Below are positions 1 through 9,006 of a stretch of 60,590 nucleotides of DNA, in pieces (the first letter of the stretch is position 1; every line of letters begins with the position of its first letter). The stretch comes from Mastigocoleus sp. MO_188.B34 (GTDB lineage Bacteria; Cyanobacteriota; Cyanobacteriia; Cyanobacteriales; Nostocaceae), in the NCBI RefSeq assembly GCF_030065675.1, contig NZ_JASJDK010000046.1:1-60590 (forward strand), in the 5' to 3' direction. The notes below the pieces were generated by a model, which did no database searches, was not told the origin of the DNA, and saw nothing but the letters and a program-made list of their open reading frames with translations. The translations under genes were made by a program, and so were the position numbers.

Positions 1-85
1 GTGCGTCCCTACAAGTATTCTTTTATTCCTTACAAAAACCCATGCAAACCGCGAATGTAACGTTTGCACTGTATCAAACGAAACC

Positions 86-562
86 TTAGCTAGCCAGTAA
101 AGTCTTTTCTAAAGGCTGGCAACGGAAACAACGATCGCCACCTCTTTCCACCACAACTTTTACCCGTGGTTCAATTTTAGGTAAATTTGTCAGGTATTCG
201 ATTTCTTGATTATCAAGAACAAATCCTTCAATAATCCACAAAACTAACCCCTTAGACTTAGGTGGTAAGTTTTCTAAGTGATAGTTAACAAGTGGGGGTA
301 GATAGTAGCGTTCGCCAACAGCAGCGCCACCACCAGTGCTCTTTTTACCCAAATGAGGCGGTCTAACACCATGAATACCAGTCAAGTAAGCAGCAACGTC
401 ACCCAAACCTCTAGCGGTAAGATTCAGAGTGGTGTAGCCAGCAGCCCTTAATCTGCGGCGGTAGCGACCTTCAAATCCTCCTTCGAGAGGAGCATAAACT
501 CCCGCAGCGCCATGTTTTTGCAAACAGCGAATCAATCCTCTACCGGTGGTTAGTAGTGCCAT
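86..562 (-). CDS. ndhN: NAD(P)H-quinone oxidoreductase subunit N
   Basis: NdhN is a small subunit of the cyanobacterial NDH-1 complex on the thylakoid membrane, which works in cyclic electron flow, respiration and CO2 uptake. It has no known catalytic residues. The 158 residues are the full family length and carry the familiar blocks GVYAPLEGGFEGRYRRRLRA near the start, GVRPPHLGKKS in the middle, LPPKSKGLVLWIIEG, and a C-terminus ending EKTLLAS. The ATG at 562 is the start seen in relatives. The gene runs divergently from rplC, an arrangement recalled from other cyanobacteria. A cysteine pair (RCFRC) near the C-terminus is not something I recall as conserved. Confidence 0.95.
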   Translation of the reverse strand: MALLTTGRGLIRCLQKHGAAGVYAPLEGGFEGRYRRRLRAAGYTTLNLTARGLGDVAAYLTGIHGVRPPHLGKKSTGGGAAVGERYYLPPLVNYHLENLPPKSKGLVLWIIEGFVLDNQEIEYLTNLPKIEPRVKVVVERGGDRCFRCQPLEKTLLAS

Positions 563-1033
563 AAATTAGTTTCTTGTCCTATACCACTCAAACATATCTA
601 TTATTTAACTTTAATTTCTACATAAAGCTATATGTTTTGAGAAATGAAGAGAATAGGAAACGGCGAACAGTCGGACAACTCCGTGCTAATTCATCAGTGC
701 GATCAAGCACATCCACTCTGCAGAATGAAAAACAGTCGCAAGACACGAAAAAGTAAACAGGAAAAAATGAGACAGAGATCGGTTATAGGAATCATTATGG
801 TGCGTTGCCACCCCACAGCCATTACTTTCTTACTTCTTACTCTTTACTTTTTACTTCTTACTTCTCCCCCAATCCCTCGACAAAAGTAAACAAATGTTTT
901 ATAGTCTGAGGTTGTGACCACAAAAAAATTGGTTCGCATTCATATAGCTATACAACGTGACTTCAAACATCACGGTGCTCTGGCAAAAATGATAAAAGAT
1001 AAAATAATTTCGCTCGATTTTAAGAAGAGCTGA

Positions 1034-1039
1034 TATAAT
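1034..1039 (+). promoter_or_regulatory. Possible distal promoter of the ribosomal operon
   Basis: A perfect TATAAT preceded by TG-like context (TGATATAAT) sits 567 bp before rplC. No good -35 hexamer is visible at 17 bp spacing, so it is only a candidate. Starting here would give an RNA leader of about 560 nt that includes the foldable elements described separately. Confidence 0.3.
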
Positions 1040-1383
1040 TAGGAGTCCTTGGGCTTCGACGAGTAGATTTGGCTCAAATACAAAACTCAGGGCGACCCAA
1101 GAGATGAATAACCAAACTGTGCCGTATACTCTTAAAACCTGAATTTACCTCTCAATTATATATATTTTATGTGTGATTTGAGGTTCTTCGGTAAAGTAGA
1201 GACTGCTAAGTAGAGTCACCGTGTAGCATTGAATTAGTCTCTGCGAACGGATACTGAGCGGAAATAACTGCTTAAGTCCCAATTGACTTATGAGTGCCAT
1301 AGTAATATCTTGATTTCTGACCTTTAAAGGTTTAAAGCTAAAAGTTCAAAGATTAAGAGTTACTGCACGAAAAGCCAAAAGGT

Positions 1384-1464
1384 AATTCCTTACACCGATT
1401 GATTAAATCATCCCTCCAGGGAACAGGATTTAAACTCCTCTGGTGCAGGATTTAGGTGTAAATT
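1384..1464 (+). ncRNA. Candidate structured leader element of rplC
   Basis: A closing stem of 7 perfect pairs (1390-1396 TTACACC with 1455-1461 GGTGTAA) extends past a CC bulge by AATT/AATT. Inside are a small hairpin (GATT 1397-1400 with AATC 1406-1409) and a longer one in which TCCTCTGG (1436-1443) pairs with AGGA (1425-1428) and CCAG (1416-1419) around a GGAAC bulge. The nonamer CAGGATTTA occurs twice (1424-1432, 1446-1454), so TCCT can pair with either AGGA. This looks like a switch, perhaps ribosomal-protein autoregulation, but was folded only by eye and matches no RNA family I recognise. It is not a tRNA: there is no T arm. Confidence 0.35.
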
Positions 1465-1534
1465 GCGGATTAACGTTCATACGTTACGAATACTCGATAG
1501 TCATCGCGTCTAGCTAGTTGCAAAACCGCTTTGA

Positions 1535-1540
1535 TATAAT
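1535..1540 (+). promoter_or_regulatory. Possible proximal -10 box of rplC
   Basis: TATAAT within TTGATATAAT lies 65 bp before the rplC start codon. A TTGCAA hexamer at 1518-1523 is only 11 bp upstream, too close for a standard -35, so only the -10 element is supported. Transcription from here would bypass the foldable element at 1384-1464. Confidence 0.3.
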
Positions 1541-1605
1541 ACGCGCCAGTTTATTTGAAGATCGAAGTCGGTCAGTCAAAAAAGTAGAAAGGAGAGCCAG
1601 TTACT

Positions 1606-2241
1606 GTGTCTGTAGGCATTCTCGGCACCAAACTGGGCATGACCCAAATTTTTGATGAGGCGGGAACAGCTATCCCTGTTACCGTTATTCAGGCGGGACC
1701 ATGTACAGTTACACAGATAAAAACTAAAGATACTGATGGTTATTCAGCCATTCAGGTCGGCTATGACGAAGTAAAGGAAAAAGCATTAAATAAACCCTTA
1801 CTTGGTCATTTAGCAAAATCATCAGCATCCCCATTACGTCATCTCAATGAATATCGTCACGAAGGTGTCAGTGATTATTCATTAGGACAACAGATTAGTG
1901 CTGATATTTTTAGTGCAGGTCAATTAGTAGACGTAAGCGGCAAAAGTATCGGTCGCGGTTTTGCTGGTAACCAAAAACGGCATAACTTTGGTCGAGGACC
2001 AATGTCCCACGGTTCTAAAAACCACAGAGCGCCAGGTTCGATTGGTGCAGGTACTACTCCCGGTCGTGTATATCCCGGTAAAAAGATGGCAGGACGCTTG
2101 GGAGGCAAGCGTGTTACTATTCGCAAACTTACTGTGGTGCGGGTAGATACAGAACGTAACCTGCTATTAATCAAAGGAGCTGTTCCTGGTAAAGCTGGTT
2201 CCTTGCTAGATATTACGCCTGCTAAGTGGGTTAAGTCATAG
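1606..2241 (+). CDS. rplC: 50S ribosomal protein L3
   Basis: L3 is an early 23S rRNA-binding protein whose central extension reaches the peptidyl transferase centre. The 211-residue product opens with [17 protein letters not shown] and carries the conserved block [20 protein letters not shown] in the middle, which holds the glutamine methylated in other bacteria. The start is GTG at 1606, set by the ribosome-binding site AAAGGAG about 12 bases upstream. It is the first gene of the cluster because cyanobacterial rpsJ sits elsewhere (with the str operon). A 36-bp spacer of GGACAAA-type repeats separates it from rplD. Confidence 0.98.
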   Translation: MSVGILGTKLGMTQIFDEAGTAIPVTVIQAGPCTVTQIKTKDTDGYSAIQVGYDEVKEKALNKPLLGHLAKSSASPLRHLNEYRHEGVSDYSLGQQISADIFSAGQLVDVSGKSIGRGFAGNQKRHNFGRGPMSHGSKNHRAPGSIGAGTTPGRVYPGKKMAGRLGGKRVTIRKLTVVRVDTERNLLLIKGAVPGKAGSLLDITPAKWVKS

Positions 2242-2275
2242 GACAGATACAAGGGACAAAGGACAAGGGACAAAA
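2241..2275. repeat. Short tandem repeat, GGACAAA/G unit
   Basis: The spacer between rplC and rplD is made of near-identical heptamers (GGACAGA, GGGACAA, AGGACAA, GGGACAA). The same motif fills the spacers just before rplP (about 5938-5998) and rplF (about 8946-9004). Such heptanucleotide repeats are common in filamentous cyanobacteria. Confidence 0.75.
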
Positions 2276-2277
2276 AC

Positions 2278-2913
2278 ATGTTTGAGTGTGAAGTAAAAAA
2301 TTGGCAAGGAGAACAGGTCGGACAAAAAAGTTTTGACCTACGTGTTGCCAAAGAAGAATCGGCGGCTCACGTCGTGCACCGCGCCTTAGTCAGACAAATG
2401 AACAACGCCCGTCAGGGTAATGCTCATACAAAAACCCGCTCAGAAGTGAGAGGTGGTGGTCGCAAACCGTGGAGACAAAAGGGTACAGGTCGCGCCCGTG
2501 CGGGTTCTACTCGTTCGCCCCTATTGCGTGGTGGTGGTGTTATCTTCGGACCCAGAAACGCCAGAGTTTTTAACTTGAAAATGAACCGCAAAGAACGTCG
2601 TTTGGCATTGCGAACAGCTTTTGCCTCTCGAATTGACGATCTAATTGTGGTAGAAGAATTTGCGTCTCAGTTATCGCGTCCAAAAACTAAAGAGTTAATG
2701 GGCGCGATGTCACGTTGGGGTGCAACAGCAGAAGAGAAAGTTTTATTAATTTTGTCTGAGCCCAGCGAAAACGTATATTTGTCGGCTCGTAATGTTGAAA
2801 AGTTGAAATTAATTGCAGCTAATCAACTAAACGTTTACGACTTGTTGCACGCCGACAAAATAGTTGTAAGTGCCCCAGCATTAGAAAAGATTCAGGAGGT
2901 CTACAATGGTTAG
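2278..2913 (+). CDS. rplD: 50S ribosomal protein L4
   Basis: L4 binds 23S rRNA and lines the peptide exit tunnel with an extended loop; in gamma-proteobacteria it also represses its own operon, which is not known in cyanobacteria. The 211 residues include the tunnel-loop region [20 protein letters not shown] around residues 58-77, and [15 protein letters not shown] after it. The cyanobacterial N-terminus ([14 protein letters not shown]) is present. The last 8 bases overlap the rplW start, indicating translational coupling. Confidence 0.97.
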   Translation: MFECEVKNWQGEQVGQKSFDLRVAKEESAAHVVHRALVRQMNNARQGNAHTKTRSEVRGGGRKPWRQKGTGRARAGSTRSPLLRGGGVIFGPRNARVFNLKMNRKERRLALRTAFASRIDDLIVVEEFASQLSRPKTKELMGAMSRWGATAEEKVLLILSEPSENVYLSARNVEKLKLIAANQLNVYDLLHADKIVVSAPALEKIQEVYNG

Positions 2914-3220
2914 AACTCAGACTCGTGACCTTCCAGATCTGGTGCGTCGCCCACTCATTACCGAAAAGGCGACCATGTTGATGGAACAAAATAAATACAC
3001 ATTTGAAGTAACTCCCAAAGCAACCAAGCCGGAAATTAAGGCAGCAATTGAGAGTTTATTTGATGTGAAAATTGTCAAAATCAACACCCATAAGCCAGCA
3101 CGCAAGAAAAAGCGGGTGGGTAGATTTATTGGTTACAAACCCCAGTATAAAAAAGCCATTGTTACATTGGCTCCAGGGGATGAGGAAAAGATTAGACAAG
3201 TTCTCTTCCCAGATGTGTAA
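2906..3220 (+). CDS. rplW: 50S ribosomal protein L23
   Basis: L23 sits at the rim of the peptide exit tunnel and docks trigger factor and the signal recognition particle. The 104 residues show the family pattern: [20 protein letters not shown] at the start, then [11 protein letters not shown] and a basic [12 protein letters not shown] segment. The ATG lies inside the end of rplD, with GGAGG eight to twelve bases before it, so the two are likely translated together. A 123-bp spacer containing a GC-rich inverted stretch follows before rplB. Confidence 0.97.
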   Translation: MVRTQTRDLPDLVRRPLITEKATMLMEQNKYTFEVTPKATKPEIKAAIESLFDVKIVKINTHKPARKKKRVGRFIGYKPQYKKAIVTLAPGDEEKIRQVLFPDV

Positions 3221-3343
3221 TTAGTTGCGGGTTTTGAATGACGTTAGGGTAATTCATCGCCCAAAACTTAAAACTCATTCGTGGCGCAGCCGCGCGTCTT
3301 CCAAACTCAAAACTCAAAAACTAAAATTCCAACTTAGCAAATT

Positions 3344-4207
3344 ATGGGTACTCGTTCTTATCGTCCTTATACCCCCAGTACTCGTCAGGTGACAGTTTCC
3401 GACTTTTCGGAAATTACCAAAACAGAACCAGAAAAGTCTCTGACGACCTATGTTCATCGCCGTAAAGGTCGGAATAATCGCGGTGTAATTACCAGCCGTC
3501 GTCGGGGTGGCGGTCACAAGCGTTTATATCGAATCATTGACTTTAAGCGGGATAAAAGGAATATTCCTGCTACCGTCATTGCTATTGAATACGATCCCAA
3601 CCGTAATGCCAGACTTGCATTATTAGAATATCAAGATGGCGAAAAGCGTTATATTCTTCAACCCAGTGGGATGAAAGTTGGAACAACCGTAATGGCTGGT
3701 CCTGATTCACCAATTGAAGATGGAAATGCTTTACCTCTATATAAAATTCCTTTGGGTACCAGCATTCACAACGTTGAATTGATTGCCGGTAAAGGCGGAC
3801 AAATCGTACGTGCAGCCGGTGCTAACGCCCAATTGATGGCAAAAGAGGGTAATTACGTCAGTATCAAGTTACCTTCCGGGGAAGTCCGCATGATTCGGCG
3901 CGAATGCTACGCCACCATCGGACAGGTAGGTAATTCAGAATTTAGAAACCTCAGTGCGGGTAAAGCTGGACGGAACCGTTGGAAAGGTCGTCGTCCTAAG
4001 GTCAGAGGTAGCGTAATGAACCCAGTCGATCACCCACATGGTGGTGGTGAAGGTCGCGCACCTGTTGGTAGATCAGGTCCAATGACACCTTGGGGTAAAC
4101 CAGCTTTAGGTAAGAAGACCCGGAAGCCCAAGAAAGCTAGCAGCAAATTAATTGTTCGTCGCCGTCGTAGGTCTTCCAAGCGCGGTCGTGGCGGTCGTGA
4201 TTCTTAA
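3344..4207 (+). CDS. rplB: 50S ribosomal protein L2
   Basis: L2 binds 23S rRNA near the subunit interface and is needed for subunit joining and peptidyl transfer. The 287 residues have the two RNA-binding folds and the signature [15 protein letters not shown] near residues 223-237, containing the histidine essential in E. coli. The C-terminus is a basic tail rich in Arg and Lys, as usual. The ATG at 3344 gives [15 protein letters not shown], the normal start. No strong ribosome-binding site is visible before it. The downstream spacer has a duplicated 14-mer (4207-4240). Confidence 0.98.
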   Translation: MGTRSYRPYTPSTRQVTVSDFSEITKTEPEKSLTTYVHRRKGRNNRGVITSRRRGGGHKRLYRIIDFKRDKRNIPATVIAIEYDPNRNARLALLEYQDGEKRYILQPSGMKVGTTVMAGPDSPIEDGNALPLYKIPLGTSIHNVELIAGKGGQIVRAAGANAQLMAKEGNYVSIKLPSGEVRMIRRECYATIGQVGNSEFRNLSAGKAGRNRWKGRRPKVRGSVMNPVDHPHGGGEGRAPVGRSGPMTPWGKPALGKKTRKPKKASSKLIVRRRRRSSKRGRGGRDS

Positions 4208-4240
4208 GTAAGAAGTAATGAGTAAGAAGTAATGAGTAAA
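4207..4240. repeat. 14-bp tandem repeat downstream of rplB
   Basis: The unit AGTAAGAAGTAATG occurs twice in a row, followed by a partial third (AGTAAAAAG). It lies in the 122-bp rplB-rpsS spacer and belongs to the short tandem repeats that fill many gaps in this window. Confidence 0.75.
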
Positions 4241-4329
4241 AAGTTATTTATCATAAGAACTTTACTCAAAATCTAATACTCAATACTTACCCGCAACTGA
4301 CAAATTAAAAATTCCTATCTATTTAAATT

Positions 4330-4605
4330 ATGGGTCGTTCTCTAAAAAAAGGTCCGTTTGTCGCCGACCACTTACTAAAAAAAATTGAAAAGCTCAACGA
4401 CAATAACGAAAAACAGGTAATTAAAACCTGGTCTAGAGCTTCAACAATATTGCCGGACATGGTGGGACATACTATCGCTGTTCACAACGGACGCCAGCAT
4501 GTACCAATTTTTATCAGCGACCAAATGGTCGGACATAAATTGGGTGAATTTGCTCCTACCCGTACCTTTAGAGGTCATACCAAAGATAGAAGATCGGGCA
4601 GATAG
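4330..4605 (+). CDS. rpsS: 30S ribosomal protein S19
   Basis: S19 sits in the head of the small subunit, binds 16S rRNA with S13 and contacts the A-site tRNA region. The 91 residues match the family from [19 protein letters not shown] through [12 protein letters not shown] and [18 protein letters not shown] to the end. The length is normal. It is followed after 70 bp by rplV, an order universal in bacterial S10 clusters. Confidence 0.97.
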   Translation: MGRSLKKGPFVADHLLKKIEKLNDNNEKQVIKTWSRASTILPDMVGHTIAVHNGRQHVPIFISDQMVGHKLGEFAPTRTFRGHTKDRRSGR

Positions 4606-4675
4606 TTAATGAGTGTATAACTGTCCTTTGTGATTTGTACGTAGCAAATGACGAATGACAGCAAAGGAGAAAATC

Positions 4676-5035
4676 ATGGCAGTTGATACTCAAGAAATCA
4701 AAGCAAAAGCGCGATTTATCAGAATGTCCCCTTTGAAAGTACGTCGCGTACTAGATCAAATCAGAGGACGTTCCTATCGTGAAGCGCTAATTATTTTAGA
4801 ATTTATGCCCTATCGCGCTTGCGAACCGATCTTAAAGGTCCTTAGAAGTGCAGCAGCAAATGCCGAGCATAATGCTGGCTTAGATAGAGCAAAATTAATA
4901 ATTACTCAAGCTTTCGCCGATCAAGGTCCTGTGCTCAAGCGCTTTCAGCCACGCGCACAAGGTCGGGCTTATCAAATTCGTAAGCCTACATGCCATATCA
5001 CAATAGCAGTGGCTGCAGACGAAAGCATCGAATAG
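4676..5035 (+). CDS. rplV: 50S ribosomal protein L22
   Basis: L22 contacts all 23S rRNA domains and its beta-hairpin lines the exit tunnel at the macrolide site. I place the start at the ATG at 4676 ([19 protein letters not shown]) because AAAGGAG lies just upstream; an in-frame ATG at 4655 would add seven residues that lie across that site. The 119-residue product includes the tunnel hairpin [20 protein letters not shown] near the C-terminus. The spacing to rpsC is 34 bp. Confidence 0.95.
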   Translation: MAVDTQEIKAKARFIRMSPLKVRRVLDQIRGRSYREALIILEFMPYRACEPILKVLRSAAANAEHNAGLDRAKLIITQAFADQGPVLKRFQPRAQGRAYQIRKPTCHITIAVAADESIE

Positions 5036-5069
5036 TACCCCAATCAGGAATGTTTTAGAGGAAGATTTT

Positions 5070-5825
5070 GTGGGACATAAAATTCATCCAGTAGGATTTC
5101 GCTTGGGAGTAACCCAAGAACACCAATCTAGATGGTTTGCTGAACCGGAGCGTTATCCAGAGCTTTTACAAGAAGACCACAAACTCCGTCAGTACATTGA
5201 CAGCAAACTCGGCAGATACACTCAAAATAATGCCGGAATTTCGGAAGTCAAGATTGAGCGTAAAGCAGATCAAATCGATCTGGAAATACGTACTGCTCGT
5301 CCTGGGGTAGTTGTCGGTCGTGGCGGACAAGGTATTGATGCCTTGCGTAATGGACTACGAGAATTGTTGGGGGGAGCTCGACAAATTCGCATCAACGTTG
5401 TTGAAGTTCAGCGAGTGGATGCTGAGGCTTCATTAATTGGCGAATATATTGCCCAACAGTTAGAGCGACGGGTATCTTTCCGTAGAGTAGTACGCCAAGC
5501 AATCCAGAGAGCTCAAAGAGCTGGGGTTCAGGGTATCAAAATCCAGGTTAGCGGTCGTTTGAACGGTGCAGAAATTGCCCGAACAGAATGGACTCGTGAA
5601 GGTAGAGTACCTTTACATACTTTAAGGGCTAACATTGATTACTCTTACTGTACAGCTAAAACCATCTACGGAATTTTGGGTATTAAAGTTTGGATCTTCA
5701 AAGGAGAAGTAATTCCCGGACAAGAAGAAGCTCCATCCTCACAACCCACTCGCGATCGGGAACCCGGTCGTCGTCGCGGACAACGTCGCCGCCAACAGTT
5801 TGAAGACCGCTCTAATGAAGAATAA
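5070..5825 (+). CDS. rpsC: 30S ribosomal protein S3
   Basis: S3 lies at the mRNA entry of the small subunit and has helicase-like contacts with mRNA. The 251 residues have the N-terminal block [20 protein letters not shown], a type 2 KH domain with the GRGG loop ([11 protein letters not shown], about residues 87-97), and the C-terminal domain [14 protein letters not shown] 25-residue Arg/Gln-rich tail follows. The start is GTG at 5070 with AGAGGAAG upstream. A 173-bp spacer with repeats separates it from rplP. Confidence 0.97.
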   Translation: MGHKIHPVGFRLGVTQEHQSRWFAEPERYPELLQEDHKLRQYIDSKLGRYTQNNAGISEVKIERKADQIDLEIRTARPGVVVGRGGQGIDALRNGLRELLGGARQIRINVVEVQRVDAEASLIGEYIAQQLERRVSFRRVVRQAIQRAQRAGVQGIKIQVSGRLNGAEIARTEWTREGRVPLHTLRANIDYSYCTAKTIYGILGIKVWIFKGEVIPGQEEAPSSQPTRDREPGRRRGQRRRQQFEDRSNEE

Positions 5826-5826
5826 T

Positions 5827-5998
5827 CGTTAGTTATTGGTCATTCGTTATTGGTCATTGATCACCTCTCCTTGGTTTTAAGTCACAGGTTATTGAAGAAA
5901 ACGTAAGACTAAAACAAATGAGATAAAAGTCCAAAAATCAGGACAAAAAATAAGTGACAAAAGACAAATAACAAAACAAAAGTGACAGAAGACAAATT
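5827..5998. repeat. Repeat-filled spacer before rplP
   Basis: Two repeat families share this gap. The first part has GTTATTGGTCATT twice (about 5830-5862); the second (about 5938-5998) has repeated GACAAA motifs (GGACAAAA, TGACAAAAGACAAA, TGACAGAAGACAAA) running up to the rplP ATG. The latter resembles the spacers before rplD and rplF. Confidence 0.65.
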
Positions 5999-6415
5999 AT
6001 GCTAAGTCCAAGAAGAACTAAATTCCGCAAACAACATCGCGGACGTATGAAGGGTTTGGCGAAAGGTGGGACCACAATTAACTTTGGTGATTTTGCCCTT
6101 CAAGCTCAAGAACCATCCTGGATTACTTCTCGTCAAATCGAAGCTTCCCGACGTGCAATGACCCGTTATGTTCGCCGGGGTGGGAAAATCTGGATTAGAG
6201 TATTCCCCGACAAGCCAGTTACTATGCGTCCAGCAGAAACTCGTATGGGTTCCGGTAAAGGTTCTCCAGAATTTTGGGTTGCTGTAGTAAAGCCAGGACG
6301 AATTTTATTTGAAATTGCTGGGGTACCAGAAGATACTGCTCGCGAAGCAATGCGTCTGGCATCTCACAAATTACCCATTAAAACTAAGTTTATTACTCGT
6401 CCTCAAGAAACTTAA
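5999..6415 (+). CDS. rplP: 50S ribosomal protein L16
   Basis: L16 helps form the A-site side of the large subunit and is a late assembly protein. The 138 residues match fully, from [19 protein letters not shown] through [20 protein letters not shown] to [20 protein letters not shown]. No Shine-Dalgarno sequence is visible; the ATG is instead preceded by GACAAA repeats, as for rplD and rplF. The gap to rpmC is only 13 bp. Confidence 0.97.
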   Translation: MLSPRRTKFRKQHRGRMKGLAKGGTTINFGDFALQAQEPSWITSRQIEASRRAMTRYVRRGGKIWIRVFPDKPVTMRPAETRMGSGKGSPEFWVAVVKPGRILFEIAGVPEDTAREAMRLASHKLPIKTKFITRPQET

Positions 6416-6428
6416 GGAGTAGCTTGAT

Positions 6429-6656
6429 ATGCCCCTACCAAAAATCTCCGAAGCAAGGGAACTGAGCGACGAACAACTGAACTCGGAAATTAGTGCGGTT
6501 AAAAGGCAGCTTTTCCAATTACGCTTGCAAAAAAGTACCCGCCAGTTAGAAAAACCTCACGAATTCAGACACGCCCGCCATCGCCTTGCTCAGTTACTCA
6601 CAGTAGAGTCAGAGCGCAAACGTGCAGCCGAGCAAAATACTAGCGAATCAGAGTAA
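6429..6656 (+). CDS. rpmC: 50S ribosomal protein L29
   Basis: L29 is a small helical protein next to L23 at the tunnel exit. The 75 residues show the family pattern [20 protein letters not shown] and [19 protein letters not shown]. It is slightly longer than many homologues because of a charged C-terminal tail. AAGGAGTAG lies before the ATG. It sits between rplP and rpsQ with gaps of 13 and 8 bp, so the three are certainly cotranscribed. Confidence 0.96.
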   Translation: MPLPKISEARELSDEQLNSEISAVKRQLFQLRLQKSTRQLEKPHEFRHARHRLAQLLTVESERKRAAEQNTSESE

Positions 6657-6664
6657 GTACGAAC

Positions 6665-6904
6665 ATGGCAGTAAAAGAAAGAGTAGGCATGGTGGTCAGC
6701 GATAAGATGCAAAAAACGGTAGTTGTTGCCGTTGAAAACCGCGCTCCCCACCCTAAATACGGAAAAATCGTTGTTCAAACCCGACGCTACAAAGCTCACG
6801 ATGAGGACAACCAATGTAAAGTCGGCGATCGCGTCCGAATTCAAGAAACCAGACCTTTGAGTAAAACCAAGCGCTGGCAAGTCAAAGAAGTTTTGAGCAA
6901 ATAG
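6665..6904 (+). CDS. rpsQ: 30S ribosomal protein S17
   Basis: S17 is a primary 16S rRNA-binding protein of the OB-fold type. The 79 residues include [20 protein letters not shown], the KYGK loop and [20 protein letters not shown], all diagnostic. The length is normal. A HIP1 octamer (GCGATCGC) lies inside the gene at 6825-6832. The following 113-bp AT-rich spacer leads to rplN. Confidence 0.97.
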   Translation: MAVKERVGMVVSDKMQKTVVVAVENRAPHPKYGKIVVQTRRYKAHDEDNQCKVGDRVRIQETRPLSKTKRWQVKEVLSK

Positions 6905-7017
6905 TAAACCAAGGCTAATAAATAAAATTTTTTATATAAATTTTTTTGTTAGTACTTGTTGTTGTTAGTTCTTGATTTTTGTTCGCAACCTAACAACATT
7001 TTTAGGGAGAAGAAATT

Positions 7018-7386
7018 GTGATTCAAGCCCAATCTTACCTTAATGTCGCAGATAACAGCGGTGCCCGTAAACTAATGTGTATTCGGGTTTTGGGAGCTGG
7101 TAATAGTCGTTATGGTTTCATCGGCGACCGAATTATCGCCGTTGTTAAAGATGCTCAACCCAACATGGCAATTAAAAAATCAGATGTGGTTGAAGCAGTA
7201 ATTGTCCGCACCCGTCACAACATTCGTCGCGACAGCGGTATGAGCATCCGTTTTGACGATAATGCGGCAGTAATTATCAATAAAGAAGGAAACCCCAGAG
7301 GAACCCGCGTATTTGGTCCTGTAGCACGGGAATTACGCGAAAAAAACTTTACTAAAATCGTTTCTCTGGCTCCGGAGGTACTCTAA
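7018..7386 (+). CDS. rplN: 50S ribosomal protein L14
   Basis: L14 lies at the subunit interface, where RsfS (encoded at 39803-40255 in this window) binds it to block subunit joining. The 122 residues run [20 protein letters not shown] to [11 protein letters not shown] at the C-terminus. The start is GTG at 7018 with AGGGAGAAG upstream. The stop overlaps the rplX start (TAATG), so the two are translationally coupled. Confidence 0.97.
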   Translation: MIQAQSYLNVADNSGARKLMCIRVLGAGNSRYGFIGDRIIAVVKDAQPNMAIKKSDVVEAVIVRTRHNIRRDSGMSIRFDDNAAVIINKEGNPRGTRVFGPVARELREKNFTKIVSLAPEVL

Positions 7387-7736
7387 TGTCAGTAAAGAAA
7401 CAAAAGCCCAAGTTTTACAAAATGCATGTTAAGACTGGGGATACCGTACAAGTAATTTCCGGTAAGGATAAAGGTAAAGTAGGGGAAGTAACACAAGCAT
7501 TTCCCAAGGATAGCAAAATCATTGTTCAAGGGGTAAATATTAAAACTAAACATATTAAACCCCAACAAGAAGGTGAATCAGGAAGCATTGCGACCCAAGA
7601 GTATCCGATTCACAGTTCCAACGTTATGCTTTATTCCACCAAGCAAAACGTTACTTCTCGCGTTTGCTATACCTTTACACCGGAAGGTAAAAAAGTCAGA
7701 ATGCTTAAAAAGACTGGTGAAATTATCGATAAATAA
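7386..7736 (+). CDS. rplX: 50S ribosomal protein L24
   Basis: L24 starts large-subunit assembly by binding the 5' end of 23S rRNA. The 116 residues carry the KOW motif ([15 protein letters not shown], about residues 15-29) and the second family block [20 protein letters not shown]. The ATG overlaps the rplN stop by one base, and GGAGG lies inside the end of rplN. A 151-bp spacer without a gene separates it from rplE. Confidence 0.97.
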   Translation: MSVKKQKPKFYKMHVKTGDTVQVISGKDKGKVGEVTQAFPKDSKIIVQGVNIKTKHIKPQQEGESGSIATQEYPIHSSNVMLYSTKQNVTSRVCYTFTPEGKKVRMLKKTGEIIDK

Positions 7737-7887
7737 ATAGTGGATAGTGGGTAGTCAATTATGAATCCAATTACTAAATATTAAATTCATAATTTAAATT
7801 CATAATTCATTGTTTAGCTGTGTTAAGTCCAGTTTAAGTAATCTAAAACTTCTCTGACCAAGCCCAGGGATAAGATAAAGAACAGTT

Positions 7888-8433
7888 ATGCCAATAGCAC
7901 TCAAGAAAAAGTACGAAGAAAACATAGTCCCCAAACTGATTAAGCAGTTCGAATACACGAACATTCATCAGGCACCGAAAGTAATTAAAGTTACTGTCAA
8001 CCGGGGTTTAGGAGAAGCTTCTCAAAACGCCAAAGCGTTAGAGGCATCCTTAAGTGAAATTGCAGTTATTACCGGTCAAAAACCCGTAGTTACCAGAGCG
8101 AAAAAAGCGATCGCGGGTTTTAAAATTCGTGAAGGAATGCCTGTTGGTGTAATGGTTACCCTTCGAGGTGACCGAATGTACTCTTTTTTGGAGCGTTTAA
8201 TAAACTTAGCTCTGCCCAGAATCCGTGACTTTCGGGGTATTAGTCCCAAAAGCTTTGATGGTCGTGGAAACTACACCCTTGGTGTAAGGGAACAGCTAAT
8301 TTTTCCAGAAGTAGAGTACGACAGTATCGACCAAATCCGTGGGATGGATATTTCTATCATTACCACAGCTAAAAATGACGAAGAAGGTCGTGCCTTACTA
8401 AAAGAAATGGGAATGCCCTTTAGGGATAATTAA
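7888..8433 (+). CDS. rplE: 50S ribosomal protein L5
   Basis: L5 carries 5S rRNA into the central protuberance and contacts the P-site tRNA. The 181 residues are full length: [17 protein letters not shown] near residue 30, [20 protein letters not shown] in the middle and [20 protein letters not shown] later. A HIP1 octamer lies at 8107-8114. rpsH begins 21 bp later; rpsN, found here in many bacteria, is absent as expected for cyanobacteria. Confidence 0.98.
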   Translation: MPIALKKKYEENIVPKLIKQFEYTNIHQAPKVIKVTVNRGLGEASQNAKALEASLSEIAVITGQKPVVTRAKKAIAGFKIREGMPVGVMVTLRGDRMYSFLERLINLALPRIRDFRGISPKSFDGRGNYTLGVREQLIFPEVEYDSIDQIRGMDISIITTAKNDEEGRALLKEMGMPFRDN

Positions 8434-8454
8434 GTTCACAAGAAAGAGGAAACG

Positions 8455-8856
8455 ATGGCGGCAAACGATACAATCGCAGATATGCTTACGCGCATCCGCA
8501 ACGCCAATTTGGCTCGGCATCAGACTACAAATGTGCCTGCCACAAAAATGACTCGTAGCATCGCTCACGTGTTGCAACAAGAGGGTTATATTGGCGAATT
8601 TGAGGAAGCGGGAGAAGGTGTAAAGCGCAACTTAGTGATTTCTCTTAAATATAAGGGTAAAAATCGTCAGCCTATAATTACAACCTTAAAGCGAGTTAGC
8701 AAACCAGGTTTGCGAGTTTACTCCAATAAAAAAGATTTACCAAGGGTACTTGGTGGTATTGGCATAGCCATTATTTCAACATCTTCCGGCATTATGACTG
8801 ACCGAGAAGCGAGACGTCAAAATGTTGGTGGTGAAGTACTTTGCTACGTTTGGTAA
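8455..8856 (+). CDS. rpsH: 30S ribosomal protein S8
   Basis: S8 binds the central domain of 16S rRNA and in E. coli is the repressor of the spc operon. The 133 residues begin [20 protein letters not shown] and end GVMTDREAR-like ([22 protein letters not shown]), the canonical C-terminus. AAGAGGAAAC provides the ribosome-binding site. The 150-bp spacer to rplF is again filled with GACAAA repeats. Confidence 0.98.
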   Translation: MAANDTIADMLTRIRNANLARHQTTNVPATKMTRSIAHVLQQEGYIGEFEEAGEGVKRNLVISLKYKGKNRQPIITTLKRVSKPGLRVYSNKKDLPRVLGGIGIAIISTSSGIMTDREARRQNVGGEVLCYVW

Positions 8857-8945
8857 TCACTGGTAATTTGTCATTAGCCATTGTTCATTAGTCATACATT
8901 TGTGTCTTTTCTCATAACTAATTGAGAAACTTCATGAGCAACATA

Positions 8946-9004
8946 GACAAAATGCGAAAGGCGACAGACAAAAGACAGTCATACAAAGAACAAAGGACAA
9001 AATA
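8946..9004. repeat. GACAAA-type repeats before rplF
   Basis: Repeated motifs (AGACAAAA, CGACAGACAAAAGACAG, GGACAAAAT) fill the last 60 bases before the rplF ATG. Their sequence and their place directly before a start codon match the spacers of rplD and rplP. Confidence 0.65.
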
Positions 9005-9006
9005 AT

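Larger units (their letters stand above)
563..1605. other. Long divergent spacer, ndhN to rplC
   Basis: No credible gene lies in these 1043 bases; the short open frames have no recognisable content. The ndhN-proximal part holds a pyrimidine-rich stretch of TACTTCT-type repeats at about 826-866. The rplC-proximal half looks like a long transcribed leader: TATAAT boxes at 1034-1039 and 1535-1540, a distant 6-bp pairing 1048-1053/1096-1101, a 12-bp palindrome at 1320-1331 and a compact foldable element at 1384-1464. The leader function is inferred. Confidence 0.6.

Noticed and set aside
574-889. Two overlapping + strand open frames upstream of rplC
   Set aside because: Low-complexity products with no family resemblance; the second ends in a repeat-derived TACTTCT stretch.
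1390-1461. Possible tRNA in the rplC leader (72 nt, 7-bp closing stem)
   Set aside because: No T arm, no anticodon arm of correct size and no discriminator/CCA; better read as a leader fold.
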